The notes under the pieces are model-generated. The model did not search any database and had not been told where the DNA came from. It saw only the letters and a program-made list of their open reading frames with translations. From Ptiloglossa arizonensis (taxonomy: Eukaryota > Arthropoda > Insecta > Hymenoptera > Colletidae): a stretch of DNA of 64,000 nucleotides. Made by a program: the position numbers and the translations under genes. Below are positions 12,548 to 26,785 of this stretch, in pieces. Position 1 is the first letter of the stretch. Every line of letters begins with the position of its first letter. The DNA is taken from assembly GCF_051014685.1 (NCBI RefSeq), contig NC_135055.1:1922001-1986000 (forward strand), given 5' to 3'.

Positions 12548-15500
12548 CTGGGGAAAAGACACAAAATGTAAAAAGGTGAGGGTGGGAACGTTCCTCTAAA
12601 ACGGTGTGTGTGCGTGTGCGTGTGTATATATATATAGATATTTATATGCGTGTAGTATGTACCGTGTAATATAATTCTCTCTCTCTCTCTCTCTGTGCGT
12701 AAAATACGCGTTCGTGTATCGATGTACGTGTACGGTGTTTTCTGAGAGACAGATGAGAAGAGAATCAGTGATAGAGATAGAGAGAAACGGAAATGAAAGA
12801 TATATAGAAAATTACAAACGAAAGAGAGAAAAAAAAAAAGAAAAGAAAATTTGAAGAGAAAAGAATTGTTTTCAAAAAAAAAAAAAAAAAAAAAAAAAAG
12901 AAAGAAATATTCGTTTAAAAGAACGTAAAGGTGGGCGCGTCAAGAGAGATGATCCGAAAATTAAACCGGGCTGCTAGAAGAAGTTATCGATTAAAAGAAC
13001 AGCAGCGTGAGCTCGGAAACAGAATTAAGAAAGAAAGAAAGAAAGAAAGAAATCAAGTCGCAAGGTTTAAGAGGCTTCAGAGAGTTATGGCACAGGTGCT
13101 CTATGGAGCGTGATACTCTCACGTACACCGGCTACGTGGTGGTTCGTGGGGGTGAGTCTGTCGCATCGGGAGGCGCTTTGGCCGGTACCTGGAGAACGCC
13201 AAACAACGTGACACGGAAAGTGTCCCGTCCAGGTGTTGGTTCAGCAATCCAGGTACGGTCACGTTCCGCTCGTCGGGCGGTGAGCTCCCGACCGGCCAAA
13301 AAATCGCGTCCCGACGCGGAGGAGGCGCTGCAAGGAACCGCCACAAAAAGGGACGTGTATTCGCTGGAGTCATAGACAATCGATCACCCGATCTAACTAC
13401 GGGCCCAGACAAGTCCCATTTCAACTCACGATAAACGGTTACCACACAAATCTACCACCATTCGCGAATACAGTGTCCATTTCTCCGGCATAGCAGAGCC
13501 ATGGTACGTCGCATGATATACGATGATCGATTAAGCAGGAATCGAGAACGCGTCATTTTGGATGGGTATGTCACGTTGATGACCGTTGATGCCTTTTGCT
13601 TTGATTTTTATTAATTTTTTTTTTCTTTTCTTTTCTTTTTTGCAATAATGACGATCGGTATCGCATCAAGGATACTTTGACGAAGCGTGATTTCGTGGGA
13701 CGCATCATGGCTCTGCGGTGTCACTGAAAAGCGGAAATCAAACTAAACGAGGCGCAGGACGTGCACTCTGCCAAGAGCGATATCAAGCCTGTTGTCTCGC
13801 TGTTCTGGCAAATCCTCTACATTTCACCGCGGCGAGATTCGGTCGATAATTGGCTCGTGGAACGCGCGTCTAGTCAGGGATTGGACGGACGGCAAAGTGC
13901 ACATCCTGGCCCGCGGGAATGCTGGATATGTAATAATCATGGCTACCAAGTTATGAGCAGGTACAAGAAGTATCGGGGGAAATGATGAATATTCTGACGC
14001 TATTAAATGCAGTAGTAAATTATGAGTGACAATCTGGAATAAAATATAATGGATTATAATTATAACGTGGGGGGAGTAGTGTGGAGGTTTTCGACTCGCG
14101 TTTCGAGCGGCTGATAACTTGGACACTCGTTGCTGGTCGTGCTAATTTGGGGCTGGGCAGGGTGGGGGGGTTGGTAAATTTCTTTTTTTCATTTTTTTTT
14201 TATTTTCTTTTTTTTTCTTTTTTTTTCTTTTTAAGAGGGGATTCTTTGCGGACGCGTTCAATCATCTCGAATCTCGTCGACGACTACGTTAACATCGTTC
14301 AGCATTCAAGTGTCGCCGTTGTGAGAAAGGTATGGTTAGTCCCATAACACGATTTTGGGAAACAAACAGATCTGCATCCGTGGACATTCACTATCGAACA
14401 TTTATGGCACGCAATGATGACAACAGCGGAGGTGTGAACGTAAAAATCAAAAATATAAAGATGCATCGACGGAGACCCTTTGGCGAAGACTACGTCTCTG
14501 GATACGAATACCGATCACGTTCAATTATCCGAACTGTCGATTCAAAGATGGCTTCTGCTTGGATGTTTCTTTTTTCCTTCGTTCTCTTTTGGTGAACGAT
14601 CGTTACGCCTTCGCCAAAAGTTGTCCCTTCGATTGGAAAGAAATTCTGGAACACCGTCGAACGACTGAATCGAAAGGAGGAACTTTGTGATGCTTTTGCT
14701 TGCACGGGACTCTTCAGGATTGATCGTAATCAACGGAACGACGTAGCTGGAATCGTTCGACTAGACGTGTCGTTTCTGTCGGTTTTGTTTACTTGAAAGG
14801 ACAGCCAGCGACAAATGGGAAACAGATGTTGAGCGGAGATGTGTCTGCAGGATACTCGGGGTACTGGACCTGGAAAGCAGGACCTGGAAATAAAGGATTA
14901 AGATCCTCTTCCGCCGTGACAGACGAAGATGATTTTCCGGTGACTCTCCGCGTTGACGTAGATCCCTCGTTCGCTGCGCTGCGACGTCTTCTGTGCTATG
15001 GTGTATAACCTTACGACTACGGTATATATATGTATATATGTGAAAATACATATACATATATATATATGTATAAATATATATATATCACCTGTTACGCTAG
15101 AGACCGAGGTGGCGTTACGATATTCTGCGAGTAGCAATGTTCTTTTGGTCGTGGTTCCACGTGCAAGTTCTTTCTGCAGTACCGCCACCTCTTTCGTGAT
15201 ACTTCGCTCGAGTCGACGCGCCGATAGAACGACACGAACGTTCACCGATGGTGCGATAAAGATTGTCCGTGTTCAATTGTGTCCATTTTACCGCGTCCTC
15301 TTCGCAACGAGGAAATCTCAAGGGATCTAACAACGTAGGGTCGGTTAACCGGCGCGTCGTCGGTCGAGCCAACAGTAACAATAACAAACATGATAGGATG
15401 TGTCGCGATGGACGCCAATTCGACTATTCCCTTAGTCTCACTGATCACCTTCAAGACACCGAGGCTAAGAAAGGTCAATTACGGGAGGAACGAGTAACAC

Positions 15501-15937
15501 AAAAACAGACGTATAGAGGGGGGGTGGGGGCTGGATTGTTGTCCGTCGAGGATCATAACGTGTAATCTACAAACCGGCGACATACACAACCCGAGGTGGT
15601 GCGGCGCCAATCGCCGTTGATGAGAAAGTAAGAAATCAAGAAAGATCGAGAGGTAAGGGAGGGTAAGTAGGGGCTGGTGGTTGTGGTGGGGAGTAATGTA
15701 TCGCGATCTAGCGCAAAACGTAGCCGGGACGAGTTCGACTTGTTTCGATGGGAATGGAAGAGAGTTTGCTTTTTCTCTTTCAACAGATATGTAAATTCGA
15801 TCGGTAGGAACCTTGAACCGGGTTTTTCATTTCTTTTTTTTTCCCTGAGGTGTAAAAGATCAGGTCCAATGTTCCTCGTGGACCCTGTCCTTCGATCTCG
15901 GTAACCACAGCGAGCGCTCTGGCCCCGCGGTACTCAC
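12548..15937 (-). other. mub: mub intron 6 (3.39 kb)
   Basis: This lies between KH3 exon 6 and the last exon. It holds an (A)26 run at 12874-12899, an AAGA repeat near 13025-13050, T-rich runs (13614-13640, 14185-14232) and AT repeats around 15023-15084. A GC-rich patch at about 13110-13380 is open in several frames on both strands but has no family resemblance. I see no convincing extra exon. Confidence 0.8.
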
Positions 15938-16217
15938 CTCATGTTGATGAGATATTGTGCCAATGCCACGGCGTCCGGATTCCCTGTTATGGTGATCGTA
16001 CGATCCGTGGCACCTCCCTCCCTTTCCTCGCAGTTACTGATTCTGATCATGGCGCCGGAGATCTGACGGATCTCGGCGATCTTGGTACCACCCTTCCCGA
16101 TGATACAACCGATCAGCTCGTTCGGCACGGTCATTTCGTGCGTCTGATTGTTCGCCGCTGGTTGTTGCCTGTTTGTATTGCTGGTGCGCAGCTGGCTGCC
16201 GGCAAGCGCTGCCAGGG
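15938..16217 (-). CDS. mub: mub coding exon 6: KH3
   Basis: This exon is 280 nt. It completes the split Ala codon, encodes 92 residues and ends with AG of a Ser codon. It begins LAALAGSQLRTSNTNRQQP, a Gln/Asn-rich linker. KH3 then runs from EMTVPNELIGCIIGKGG (loop GKGG) through TKIAEIRQISGAMIRISNCE to AQYLINM. The acceptor is tttcgcag before CCCTGG. The donor is ATGAG followed by gtgagt at 15937, and the next exon supplies T to give Ser-Val-Glu-Leu-Gln. KH3 is the best-conserved domain of the family and appears complete here. Confidence 0.96.
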
Positions 16218-17100
16218 CTGCGAAACAAACATTTTTTTTTTTCTATTTTCTTTTCCACGTTTGAAAACGTTTCGTGAACATGTATCGAGTGAGTAAATTG
16301 TACGGGTTACCGTACGAGAGTGATTAAGAGTTTTTGAGAGCGTTACCGATGCATCGACGAGATTTTTCCGATGAAAACGTGTACAAACACGACCCACTTC
16401 GTACTGTTTTTAGTCGGGTTTGATTGAACATTTTGCCAAATTTTTCTTTCGTTTCGAACAACGATCAAAAATAGTCCGATCATGGTCGTGTTTGGGTTTG
16501 TTTTTAACCAGAAAATTTTGAGGATCCATTAGTAGTGCTCTCGTGAGGATACGACGAGGAATTTCATTTTCTAAGAAGGAAACACTACCATCCCCGGATT
16601 CGGGTTCGGTTTTGCACGAAAGACTTGTACCTAACTACGAAGAAGATTTGTCCCCTGAAATTGATATTTTAAAAAGATCATAAATGTTTACTAAAATGCG
16701 TTCGAGGTCCTTCGATCTCAATCCTCTATGTTCAGTTATAAATGGAATAGACGATGTGACATTTGTAGTAACCGATTGGTCTTGAAACAATATTGAAAAT
16801 ATATCACTTTTATGTCTCGATTTCGCTAAAGCTAGCTTTAAACGTACGAGCTACGTTTAAAAAATATAGCACGCGACTGAAATAAGTTGTAACGTTACAG
16901 ATTTCTCTGCAGACTTTACAAACTGTCCGTACAGAAAATGTATGAAGCTAGATCAGTGTACTTCAACGTAAATCAATCTTCAATTTCCAAATTTTTAACA
17001 AATGTCTGCTCGCAAAAGATCAATTGTTACACGTACCGATAGAATACCACTGCAATCGATACCGTTGAAATCATGCACGTTCACTCGAATTTTGTCTTAC
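16218..17100 (-). other. mub: mub intron 5 (883 bp)
   Basis: A short AT-rich intron between the linker exon and KH3. Apart from a small inverted repeat at about 16835-16860 I see nothing in it. Confidence 0.85.
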
Positions 17101-17197
17101 CTGCTGGATTAAGTCCACCAGTGTTAGCAGGTGTGGCGAGGCCTCCAAGGCCCAGAGCCGCGAGCCCAGCCAGAGGATTACTACCAAGTTTGCCCAT
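17101..17197 (-). CDS. mub: mub coding exon 5: Gly/Leu/Ala-rich linker
   Basis: This exon is 97 nt: 32 codons plus the first base of an Ala codon. It reads MGKLGSNPLAGLAALGLGGL and then a short Thr/Pro/Asn stretch ending GGLNPA. The acceptor is ttacag before ATGGGC and the donor is GCAG followed by gtaaga at 17100. This hydrophobic Gly/Leu linker between KH2 and KH3 is characteristic of Mub-type proteins. The ATG at its first codon is in phase 0 but is most likely internal, because the upstream exon 4 ends in phase 0 and joins it cleanly. It was recognised from splice borders and family sequence. Confidence 0.9.
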
Positions 17198-20100
17198 CTG
17201 TAACAACGACGAAGAGATCCATCGCTCAACAAACAACACGTGCCGCCGCTAAACGATCGTTATAGTGCTTTAGGGGTATACGAAGACACCGATAAATATA
17301 TATCTAAAAGGATGGTATTAATCTGCCTGCTTCCTCGCGCGTCTCACATTCGAGGATCGTTGATTAAAGGAACCACTGAAGACGTAAAAGTAAGAAAAAA
17401 AAAAAAGAAAAAAAAAAAGAGAAAAATAGAAAGAAATAAGGCACAAAGTAATCATCGTCCGGACAGTAAATGCGAATCGAGGATAAATGTTCTAGGTTCG
17501 ATCCTCCGTCGATGATCATCCATCGATCGTCTTTTGGATTCTACGGGGTTGTCGTGTCGGCACGCGAACTTCTCGAGCAACGTCTGTTCCATAATCTCCG
17601 GCTATGATCTCGACCAGCAGGACGTCCCGACTTCCTGGGACCAATCCAAAAGCGTTCGTATTTTCGACGAGTGTTACGCATCAGGTGTAATCTGCAACTT
17701 GCTGGGTCTTCTCAGAGTACACCGATAGAATCGGATCGTACAGAGCATCGTGACTGGCGTTTCACGCGAAACGTAAGTGCCGAGCCTGACCGATACTGAT
17801 TCGAACTTCCTGCTCGCTAATTCCGCCCATCATGCACGAACGAGAATCTCGTTCGGAGAACTCGTCGGTGACGAAAATGGATCAAATCCCGTGGTCACGA
17901 CTGCGAATTGGAAACGGAACTGATCCGAAAGAGAGGAAACGACGAGCACCAACGAGAATTGCTCGAATCCTCGTGTTCTGATGATACCAATCGATGGTGT
18001 TGCGCGTTATAGTGAACAGTGGAACCCGGCTGGGAGGATTAACCATCGAGATAGGTGTCGATGACGAATACGAAAACTGGTGGAGTACGGTAACTCGTTT
18101 ATTTGGTGTTTTGGAGATCGCGATGCGCTATTGGGAACCGGAAGTCGAGGAACCTTTGAGCATCGATCAAAGAGAACCTATCGGAGCTACGCTCGGTGGA
18201 ACGACTTCGAGGGCCAAGGGGCAGAGATAGACAGAGACAGATATATGGAGGAGAGAAGAGAGCTCGTGACAGCATGCATCTACGTATCCGACTCGAAACG
18301 GAAACAAGACATTTTACAATGGTTCGGTTCGAGCATGCTTTCACACGACAATTCAATTAAACCGCTCCTGGTAATATATAAACGGTATTGTATCGTTTTC
18401 TTCGGGTATCTAAGTAACTGGTTATCCATTCTCGTTGGAATTAACGGTTGAAACGAATCTCGCGTCGATTGCTCGTTTCTACGAGCGCGTTCGAATTTTA
18501 TTCATTATCCACCCGGGCGAAGAACAAAACAACCGAGAATTGAATGGAACGAGCTGACCCATTTTCTATTTATACCCTTTTGCGTATTAATTACAAGGGA
18601 CATCCACTGGATAATACTGCGAATGGTCAATGTATTCTCGAGTGACTACGGAGCTTGAATCGTTTTTACGAGTCTTGACGAATTTCTCGTGAATTTATCT
18701 TCCGGTTTCGTACACGACACTGCGTTTATATCACTCGTGGAGAATTGCTAACCAAAGTGACCGTTACGACGATTTACACGAATTGTTTCTTAGAATTTCT
18801 TGTCTGTCTACAGTTGACCGTGATACTTGTTTACACGGAGAATATATCGTGTCCTGGTTTTATTTTCGGCAAATGAGAACGATACACGGGACATTATTTT
18901 TAACCGAAGTAATTCTAGTTGAGAAAATGATGAATTGATTTTTTGTTTTGCGAAAATAAGACAGACGAGAAGTATAGAATTAATTTAATAGAAGTCTCTT
19001 ATTAAAAACTAACCTCGGAAATAAAACATAAATTTACTGTCTAATGTAATTAGATAATTTAATCGTATGATCATATTATGTAAGCTACGAATGTAAATAC
19101 TACTAGATCGATTTTAGAAAATTTACTCGTATAAACAATTGACTTATCAATTAAAATAGTATCCATGGTAAAAGGACTTATCGTAAAGGGTTTAATATGT
19201 AAATTAAATAGTTTTGATTCTCAATTATCTAAAAATTGTCCCTGAACAGTTCGAGTCAATTTTTGCACTCTCGAAAATTTTCCAACATAGCTAACACATC
19301 ATTAAAATAATAATCTCGAATCTTTTATAGAAGAAAAGCTCGAATTTTTACCTATAACTATATTTTTGCGTTTCCATTTGAAACTTGCCTCGAAGAATTT
19401 TTTATCCGCGTATTAGCACGGTCGAATTTTTTATTTGAAAAGGTATCATCCTACATGAAAGAGTATTCAATTCCATTAGCTCCAGATAGAAAATTGCATG
19501 GAGCTTTCAGTATCGTAAAAATTTTAATCAACGGTCTATTCAATTTCAAAGGTACTTTATACTATTTGATACGTATATAAAAATGATGGAGCTAATTCGT
19601 TATATTCGTGCCTGTAGCGTTCCAGTTATTAGAGTTCGAATTCGCCCAGCATCGTTCCCTCGAAACATTAATAACGACAAACTCGGAATTATCAGAAAAC
19701 AACGCAACGCATCGAACCAATGTAAAACGTAAATCACAACGGAATCGTTCCGTCGTGTTCAAACGTGGAATAGAAACTGCAACAACTAATTACTACGATC
19801 GTAATGTCTGTACGTAAATGCATACTCATGGTGTATGATCTCAAACCAGACTATATGAGTTGAGAACAAAAGAAATAGTATTAAGAAAAATTAAGAAAGA
19901 AAAAAAAACAAAAAAAAAAAAAAAAAAACATTGCATTCTCTCTTACTCCTTGCCGTGAGGAGGATCGAGATGGCGGGGGGTAAAGATCTAGGATTCTCTT
20001 CGTGTATGTATAATTGTGTCCTAAAACATGAAAACCGAATGTATGATTGGTCTTCTATCTGCAATATCATCTAGACTAGCCTATGTGCACGCGGTATAAT

Positions 20101-23100
20101 TACACATTACGTATACCATGTGTCTTCAAACGTTGCAAATGCCGCCCCGTAGTCGGATCGAAATCGTCTAGTTGCTCGAGGCCATATTTTCTTCGTCGTG
20201 AGCTTTCGACCTTCACGTGTCGGCTGTCCGTTCTAGACTGAGGCGCGCTCGCACCGGCATGCTCGCACTGGCGCGCCTGAGCGGCGCTACAGGACGCAGA
20301 GTGGTGAGGATAGCCATACGGCGGAGTGGGGACGAGTACTCGGCGACCTCGAGCGGCCAACACATTTCGATCCGACCACAGTAGATGTTCCACGCGAAAA
20401 ATCGGTCAAAGACGCTGCGCAAGCATCGCTTCTACGTGGAACGGGAGCGTCAAACGGCGTCTGCGGTTCGTACTTCCGAAAACCAAAAGATCATGATCTT
20501 CGCAACGTGACTTCTACCCTGCTTAAGATGGTGGAAACGTGATGTCAGGGCAGCCCACCCTCGCGCGAACTTCTTGATTCGTAGCTAAAGAGAGTGCTGG
20601 AAGCCATGCTGTTCTAAGATAGGATGGCGAGAGGACAATGGACAACTCAGGACGAAGGCGAAGAAACGAACAAAAATGAAGAGAGAAAGAGACAGATAGA
20701 GATTGATAGATAGATAGAGAGAGTCGCCGATAGTACGTTTGGCTGTCGGCGTTGTTCCATGATGTTGCCCCGATATCACTGGTTTCGTTGTTGTGAAGTC
20801 GTGGCAACGTCCAATCGAACAAGCCGCGACGAGTCTGACCCCGACGAAGAAGGAAAATAGAGAGATAGACGTATGAGCGTGTGAAGTGAGATACGAAACT
20901 GGATTGGGTGGGAAGTTTTCTCTTGCGAAGCCGTGAAAAGCGAAAGCGTGTACGTACTTTTTGATCGTTTCAGCGACGTGTCTCGCTTCACTTTCGGTTC
21001 GTCGTACGTTTTTTGCTGATTGTTTAGTACAGATTCTACGAAGCGAAAAGTGATCTTGCTTGCGGATGAAGGTTTTACCTTTCGGGCGCACGTTCAAAGC
21101 GCATGTTTCTCTCGTTCGCTGTATGCAATGGAAGACAATTGAATCGCGGGCGAAAGCTATATTAAAACTGCGAGACAAACTCGATTCCGCATCGTTGGCG
21201 AACGTTTATTTATTTTTCCGTTGCGACGTACCGGTGAAATTAAAGAGAGTGAGGCGCGGCGTAATCTGTCCCCTCCCTCGATAGCAATGTCCGATAAGCG
21301 AAAGGTCAGTTTTAAGTATAGCTTCGATCGTGACGAGAGACAAGAGCAAGCTTACTGAAATAAGCTTGCACGGAGAGATTGCGATCGGGACGAGCGCGTT
21401 TTGAGCGTGACTGGGCTCAAACCGTAGACGGAACGCTAAAAGGTATTTGATTAGCTATTTCGATCAAAAATAGTTATATATAGGCACACGCTCCGTAAGA
21501 ATGATAAATTGTACTACAATTTTCAAAGTTTCTTTCATACCTCCATGTGCTTTAATTTATTAATAATTTTTCTCTCTCTTGACTTTTACTTTTCATATAC
21601 TTCATTGAAAGAAGCAATAATTTTCCTATACTAATATACTTCTTTTAATGTTTTTCTCAGATGATTAATTAATTTCTTGATTTTCGATATCAGATACAAT
21701 AAGCACTAAGCATAGATTTGATATTTTAATTTAGTATTGCAATCAAGTTGCAACGATCTTGTGTTGTAAGATACTTTTATAAATTAGGCTGATGAAAAAC
21801 TTCTGTGTCAAAAATAAAGTAAATACCAGCATTGAGTACGTTTAACCTCCGCCTCGGTTTGTAAGTATGATTAGTAATGTTTTCAAGTAACTTTGTTATT
21901 CCAAGTTAATAAATTATTTTTAAAATTGATCAATACTTATGTACACTTTATTCTGGTCTTTAGTCTCAAGTTTTCGAAAAAACTGATCAACTGCTTGTAT
22001 GTTGTATTGCATTAATTGCATAAATAAACTGAGGGTTCTCTCAAACGCATTAATTATTTAGTATCCATGTATAGTCTGTTCACAGACAACGATCTCTACA
22101 ATTCAATCCCAGTCTCGGTAAAAAAAATCACTCGTTCTGATCGTGGTCTCTCTTTGACAGACGTATTAACGATACACATCAGAATTAAAGTAAAGCAGGC
22201 GCACGTACACATTTCTGTTCAACCTGATTCGTCTTTTTCCAAGCTTCTACGACGAAATAGTTACTCGAAATTGTACGCTTCGATCGTTTTCATATCTCAA
22301 CGATAAACCGTGTTCCCCCGTGAAGGAACAATCGAACCGTTCGAAGTGGGGCAGGATTTAAGTGGGTACAGAACTAAAAGGCATCTGATCAGATCGCGTC
22401 GAGAAGAGCAGAACGTAAATAGAAAAATCAGAGACAGTGTACGGAGGACGAGAAGCCAAGAAGTATACGTGTTCTGTAAGCCGAGAGATAGACAAGAGTG
22501 TTCATATCAGGCAGACTGAAAAACTGAGAATATATCAGGTGTTGGGGGTGGGGAGGATCGTGGAGAGAGAGATAAAGCGCAATGTAGTAATAATATACCT
22601 ATGTAATCTACCTTTTCTCGTGCCACGCATGCATACTGGTCTTTGTTTTGTTGTACACCTCGCTTATCGTTCGCGTCGTTGTTGTCGACCAACCTCATCC
22701 CCCAATGTATATATGTATATATAAATATATCAGCTGGCGTCTCTCCCGGAGCGACGTATCTCACAAGGAAAAGAAACGGGAGGAACGAAACAGAAGAAGT
22801 AGAGAGAACAGAGACGAAAAAGAAATTATAGGAAGGTATCGAAAAGGAGAACTCGTCGGGCCGCGGACAAGTGACAAAGGCGGCGTGCGGTTGTGCGACC
22901 AGTCGGCCGACATTTTCTCGTTTAGCGTGCCCGGTGCGTTGTTTGCGTGTGTCCCTTGCCATCGTTGCGACAATTCGAAATCGTGGAAGTCGGGCTCCGT
23001 GTCAGTCGTCGAAAAGCGCAGAGAAACAGAAAGCTGGAGACCCGTGAAGGTGAGAGACGCAACGATACGCCACCCTGATGGACATGGATTAGTTTGCCAG

Positions 23101-26100
23101 CGCGGCCGTCAGATGGCGCGACTCGACGCGCATGCGCGATACCGCGGGAGACAAACGAGTCCAACGACGCGTTTCGTGCGCCGAGTCAAGATTCAACGGA
23201 TTTATTCCCCCAATGAAACGTTTTTACAAGGGAGACAAAATTCGTTTCGGGTAATGATCGAGAAAATTTCGAAAACATTCGATCGTGTGCCGATTTTTTG
23301 TCCGCATTACGGATTGAAAATTCTGACCCGAGTCGAACGCGGAGGTTATTTGAACAAGAGACCAAAGGGTTGGGGGGAGCCCACGAAACGCACCCTTCGA
23401 ATAATTCAGTCTGTCAACAAAGCTCGGCAACGAGAACGCGCGCGCCGCTGTTTGCGCTCCACCCACGCACAAAAAGAGTTCCTAATTAGCAAACGTCGGC
23501 GTTAAAGCCAGTAATTATGTTTGCCGGGCGTCGTTTGCGCCGACAGATAGAAAATTCAGAATCAATTGCTTCTGCAAACGACCCTCCCCACCCCCCAACT
23601 GTCACCGCGCTATCGTTGGAGAAAAAAGTCTTGAACACGCGAATTTGGAACGCTTTCGATAGGATAACCAACGAGAAAACGATACTAAATTTTAATAAAA
23701 AAGAAAAAAGCGTCCAACAGCGACTTATAAGGAGTTATTGAGTCCGAGTCGGATCATGATACTTGCAGTTAAAATTGTTGACAGCTTTTTCGAATTTAAC
23801 AGTTTAAAGAAAACGTGATACTATTGTTCTTATAAATTTGGTAATTTGAAAATTGATTTTCTGTTCATAGGGTGACTTGAATTCATACGTGGAAAAATCG
23901 ACGCGTTACATTTACAATATTACATGTACTTCATTGAGATCCTACCTTGAGAACAAATAAAATCAGTAGCTTTAACCACTTGTTCTGGCATATTCGTTGT
24001 ATTTGAATATTCTCATCATCAGTCTACGTCAGACTGCTAACGAGGTTAGTTATGATTCTGACGGAACACTGAAATCCATTTCTCGAAAAGATTCGAAACT
24101 TGGAAACTTTCAACAGCTTCAACTGCAAGAACCTGGACCATAAGCGTCTCAAAGACGATTCGTCATAGCGACTAGTCCCGAAAACGAAGGTTTTGTTTGC
24201 GTTTTGTTCAAACTCGCTCTATTCAGAGGGCCAAAAGTCAGAAAGATGCGGTTACATGTATTATTATAATCGTGTCTCGCGTTTCATTTCCATCGTCCGT
24301 TGCAAACTCGTGGCCCTCTAGCGGAACCAGACTGAAGCGCAACTCCTAACAGAGGGCAGCACCGATTACGTTCATCTTATCCGACTTAAGGCCCTCAACG
24401 ACGCCGAAATGCACCGTGTATGCGTCGCGACGCTATCAGGGTGGCGTTTCATGGCACGGCATCGATCGATCGGCCAAACGACTCAACTTTGCGAGCAGTT
24501 CGTGAGCAGCCTGAGCGGCGCTACGACGGCCATTTTGGAAACTCGCGACAGCTGAAGGATCCGTGGTCTCCACGGATCCAGCGACACGCTTACGACGAAG
24601 AATCCATCGTGCGACCCGTGAGTTAGCGATCATGCTAAAGCAAGTTCGATCGTACGGGAGAAAACCTCGCGAGCGTCTTTCGGGGCCGCGCGTTTCGTTT
24701 AAGTTCTTCATCAGCGGTGAAGAGTTCCTCCACGATGATCGTACCAAACCAAACCAAGGGGTTGATGGTAGAGCTTTGACGTAACATCGTGACACAGAAA
24801 TCGGGGAAGAGAAATAAAACGAAACGTCGCTGTACCCGACGACGATAACAGAAACGCGACACGATAGGGGGGCGATTTTCGGTCCTCTTTCGGTGTCTAG
24901 ATTGCGGTGGTTTGCATTCGTGTGTGGACTGGTCCTTGTCTAATACGATTCTTGCGAAGAGTATACCACGGTCGTGGATAGAACGCGCGACAAATAGGAT
25001 GCCACGAGCGCGCGAACAATTTGCACGGCAGATTCTATGTTTTTTTTCTCCCATCTTTCTTTTTTTTTTTTCATTGATGATTTTCCTTTCTCTTAACGGA
25101 GATCAAGGTTTTAACAAAGTTCAACGTTCAACGTTAGCGAAAAACCAGGACGCAACGAAACTCTGAAACCGGCTTCAATTGAAGTCGCTGCCCTCGAGTC
25201 GTTAAACTTCAACCGCGATAAACAGGTTTCAATCGACCACTTGACGTTTCGTTATGCCGGCGATTTGCATAATACTGCGGTGATTTCAATCTTGCAGCAA
25301 CAAATATCTGTCCAGTGTATGTTTCCAGCGCGCACGCAAAGGAGAAACGATTCGAGTAAGGGTACAATACCGATCATAAGTTTAAGACCGCAATTATTGC
25401 TTGAAAAATTGGAACTCGAAACGAATTGCTAATTTTCTCGAGGTGTGAAGGTTGTACGTTATCTTTGTAACGAGAAAGAAAGAAATTGCTATTTTCACGC
25501 ACGAACGATCAATTACTTTATTATTATTTGTAAGAATTGTTTTTCTCCCATTTCTCTGTTGATCGTGAGTTTCTAGTTTCTTTTTCTTTTTTAATTTCCG
25601 ATTGTCATATTTTTCTGCTTTTACTAAATTAAAGGTTGTACATTCAACGAAAGATTTAGTTGTGTTTTGCGTTCCTAGAGTGACTGTATATAAAATGCCC
25701 TATTTTCTTATCTTCCTTATTTAAAATAACTCATGCGTCAGAGGCACTTAATTTCGTATAATAGATTACGGTATTTATTAATATGTTTCTGTACGTGTAC
25801 TTTGTAAGTACGCTATTTGTTTGTTACAATTGTAGTATGTTGACCGATTTGATCATGTATAAAAATCTGATAATTTTAAGGTAATTCCTTTAGTGTATGT
25901 TTTTTATTTGTCCCAACCAAACCTAATTCAGGCCAAATTAAATACGTACGCCATTGAAGAATACGTATGTTAGTCCTATATTAGTATCATTACTATAATT
26001 ATGGTGCTTAATTTTTAATTATACCGTCTGATATTAATTTAGACGAGATACCTGAATTTAAATGTGTGATAGAATGGTTATCGAGGAATTATTCTACGTG

Positions 26101-26237
26101 CAAACAAATGGGAATTATTTATGAATAGATACAGTGAAGCTAAATGGTAATTGTAACGGTTTCTTTTTTTACTGTACATATATAAAATGTAAATGTACTA
26201 AGAAAGGCGGTCTTAAACTTATGGTCAACAATATATA

Positions 26238-26785
26238 CAGGGTGTTAGATTAACGTTGCCAAGAATTTAATTATTACAAATATTTTGTTGAATTTTTTTG
26301 GAACGATCAGATATCTCTGAAAATCTTAGCAACACGAAAAACTATTGCTTGAAATAATGTCTCAAATAGTGCACGTATAAAGTGTCATATTGATTGCAAA
26401 ATGTATCTGACAAATTTATTTTCTCTCTCATTCGTGGTTTAGGTTAAAAACTAACGAGAGTGAAAGTTTTCTGAAGTAATAAAAGGTTCGGAAAGATGTT
26501 TAATTATTATTTAACTCGACCTATTCGAACACCACGAGTATCAAAAAAAAAAAAGAAATTAATTTTGTTTGCTTTAATATCAGCTGTTTAACCGATCAAT
26601 TCACAGATTACACTTTTTCGAATTATCTCGTCTTGCTATTTTTAGTACTCGAATTATTATATCGTGTCTCTTATTGCAAAGATTGTATTTGATCGTTTTC
26701 ATTGTAAAATTAAAAAAAACTTTCACATCGATATAACAAATAAACTCGTTAAAATTTCAACTAGCAAAACTAATGAAACACCCTG
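26238..26785. mobile_element. TA-flanked inverted-repeat element, family 2 (548 bp)
   Basis: The left end CAGGGTGTTAGATTA and the inverted right end CAGGGTGTTTCATTA match at 13 of 15 positions, and TA flanks both sides (26236-26237, 26786-26787). The interior is AT-rich and has no transposase frame. This is most simply a non-autonomous DNA element. Its CAGGGTG ends resemble those of the shorter element at 55770-55907. Confidence 0.65.

Noticed and set aside
22648..23505. A 285-codon plus-strand open frame, the longest in the window
   Set aside because: It begins at a non-ATG codon, is Arg/Lys-rich in a GC-rich patch, overlaps open frames on the other strand and resembles no family I know. 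Few stops are expected in such composition.
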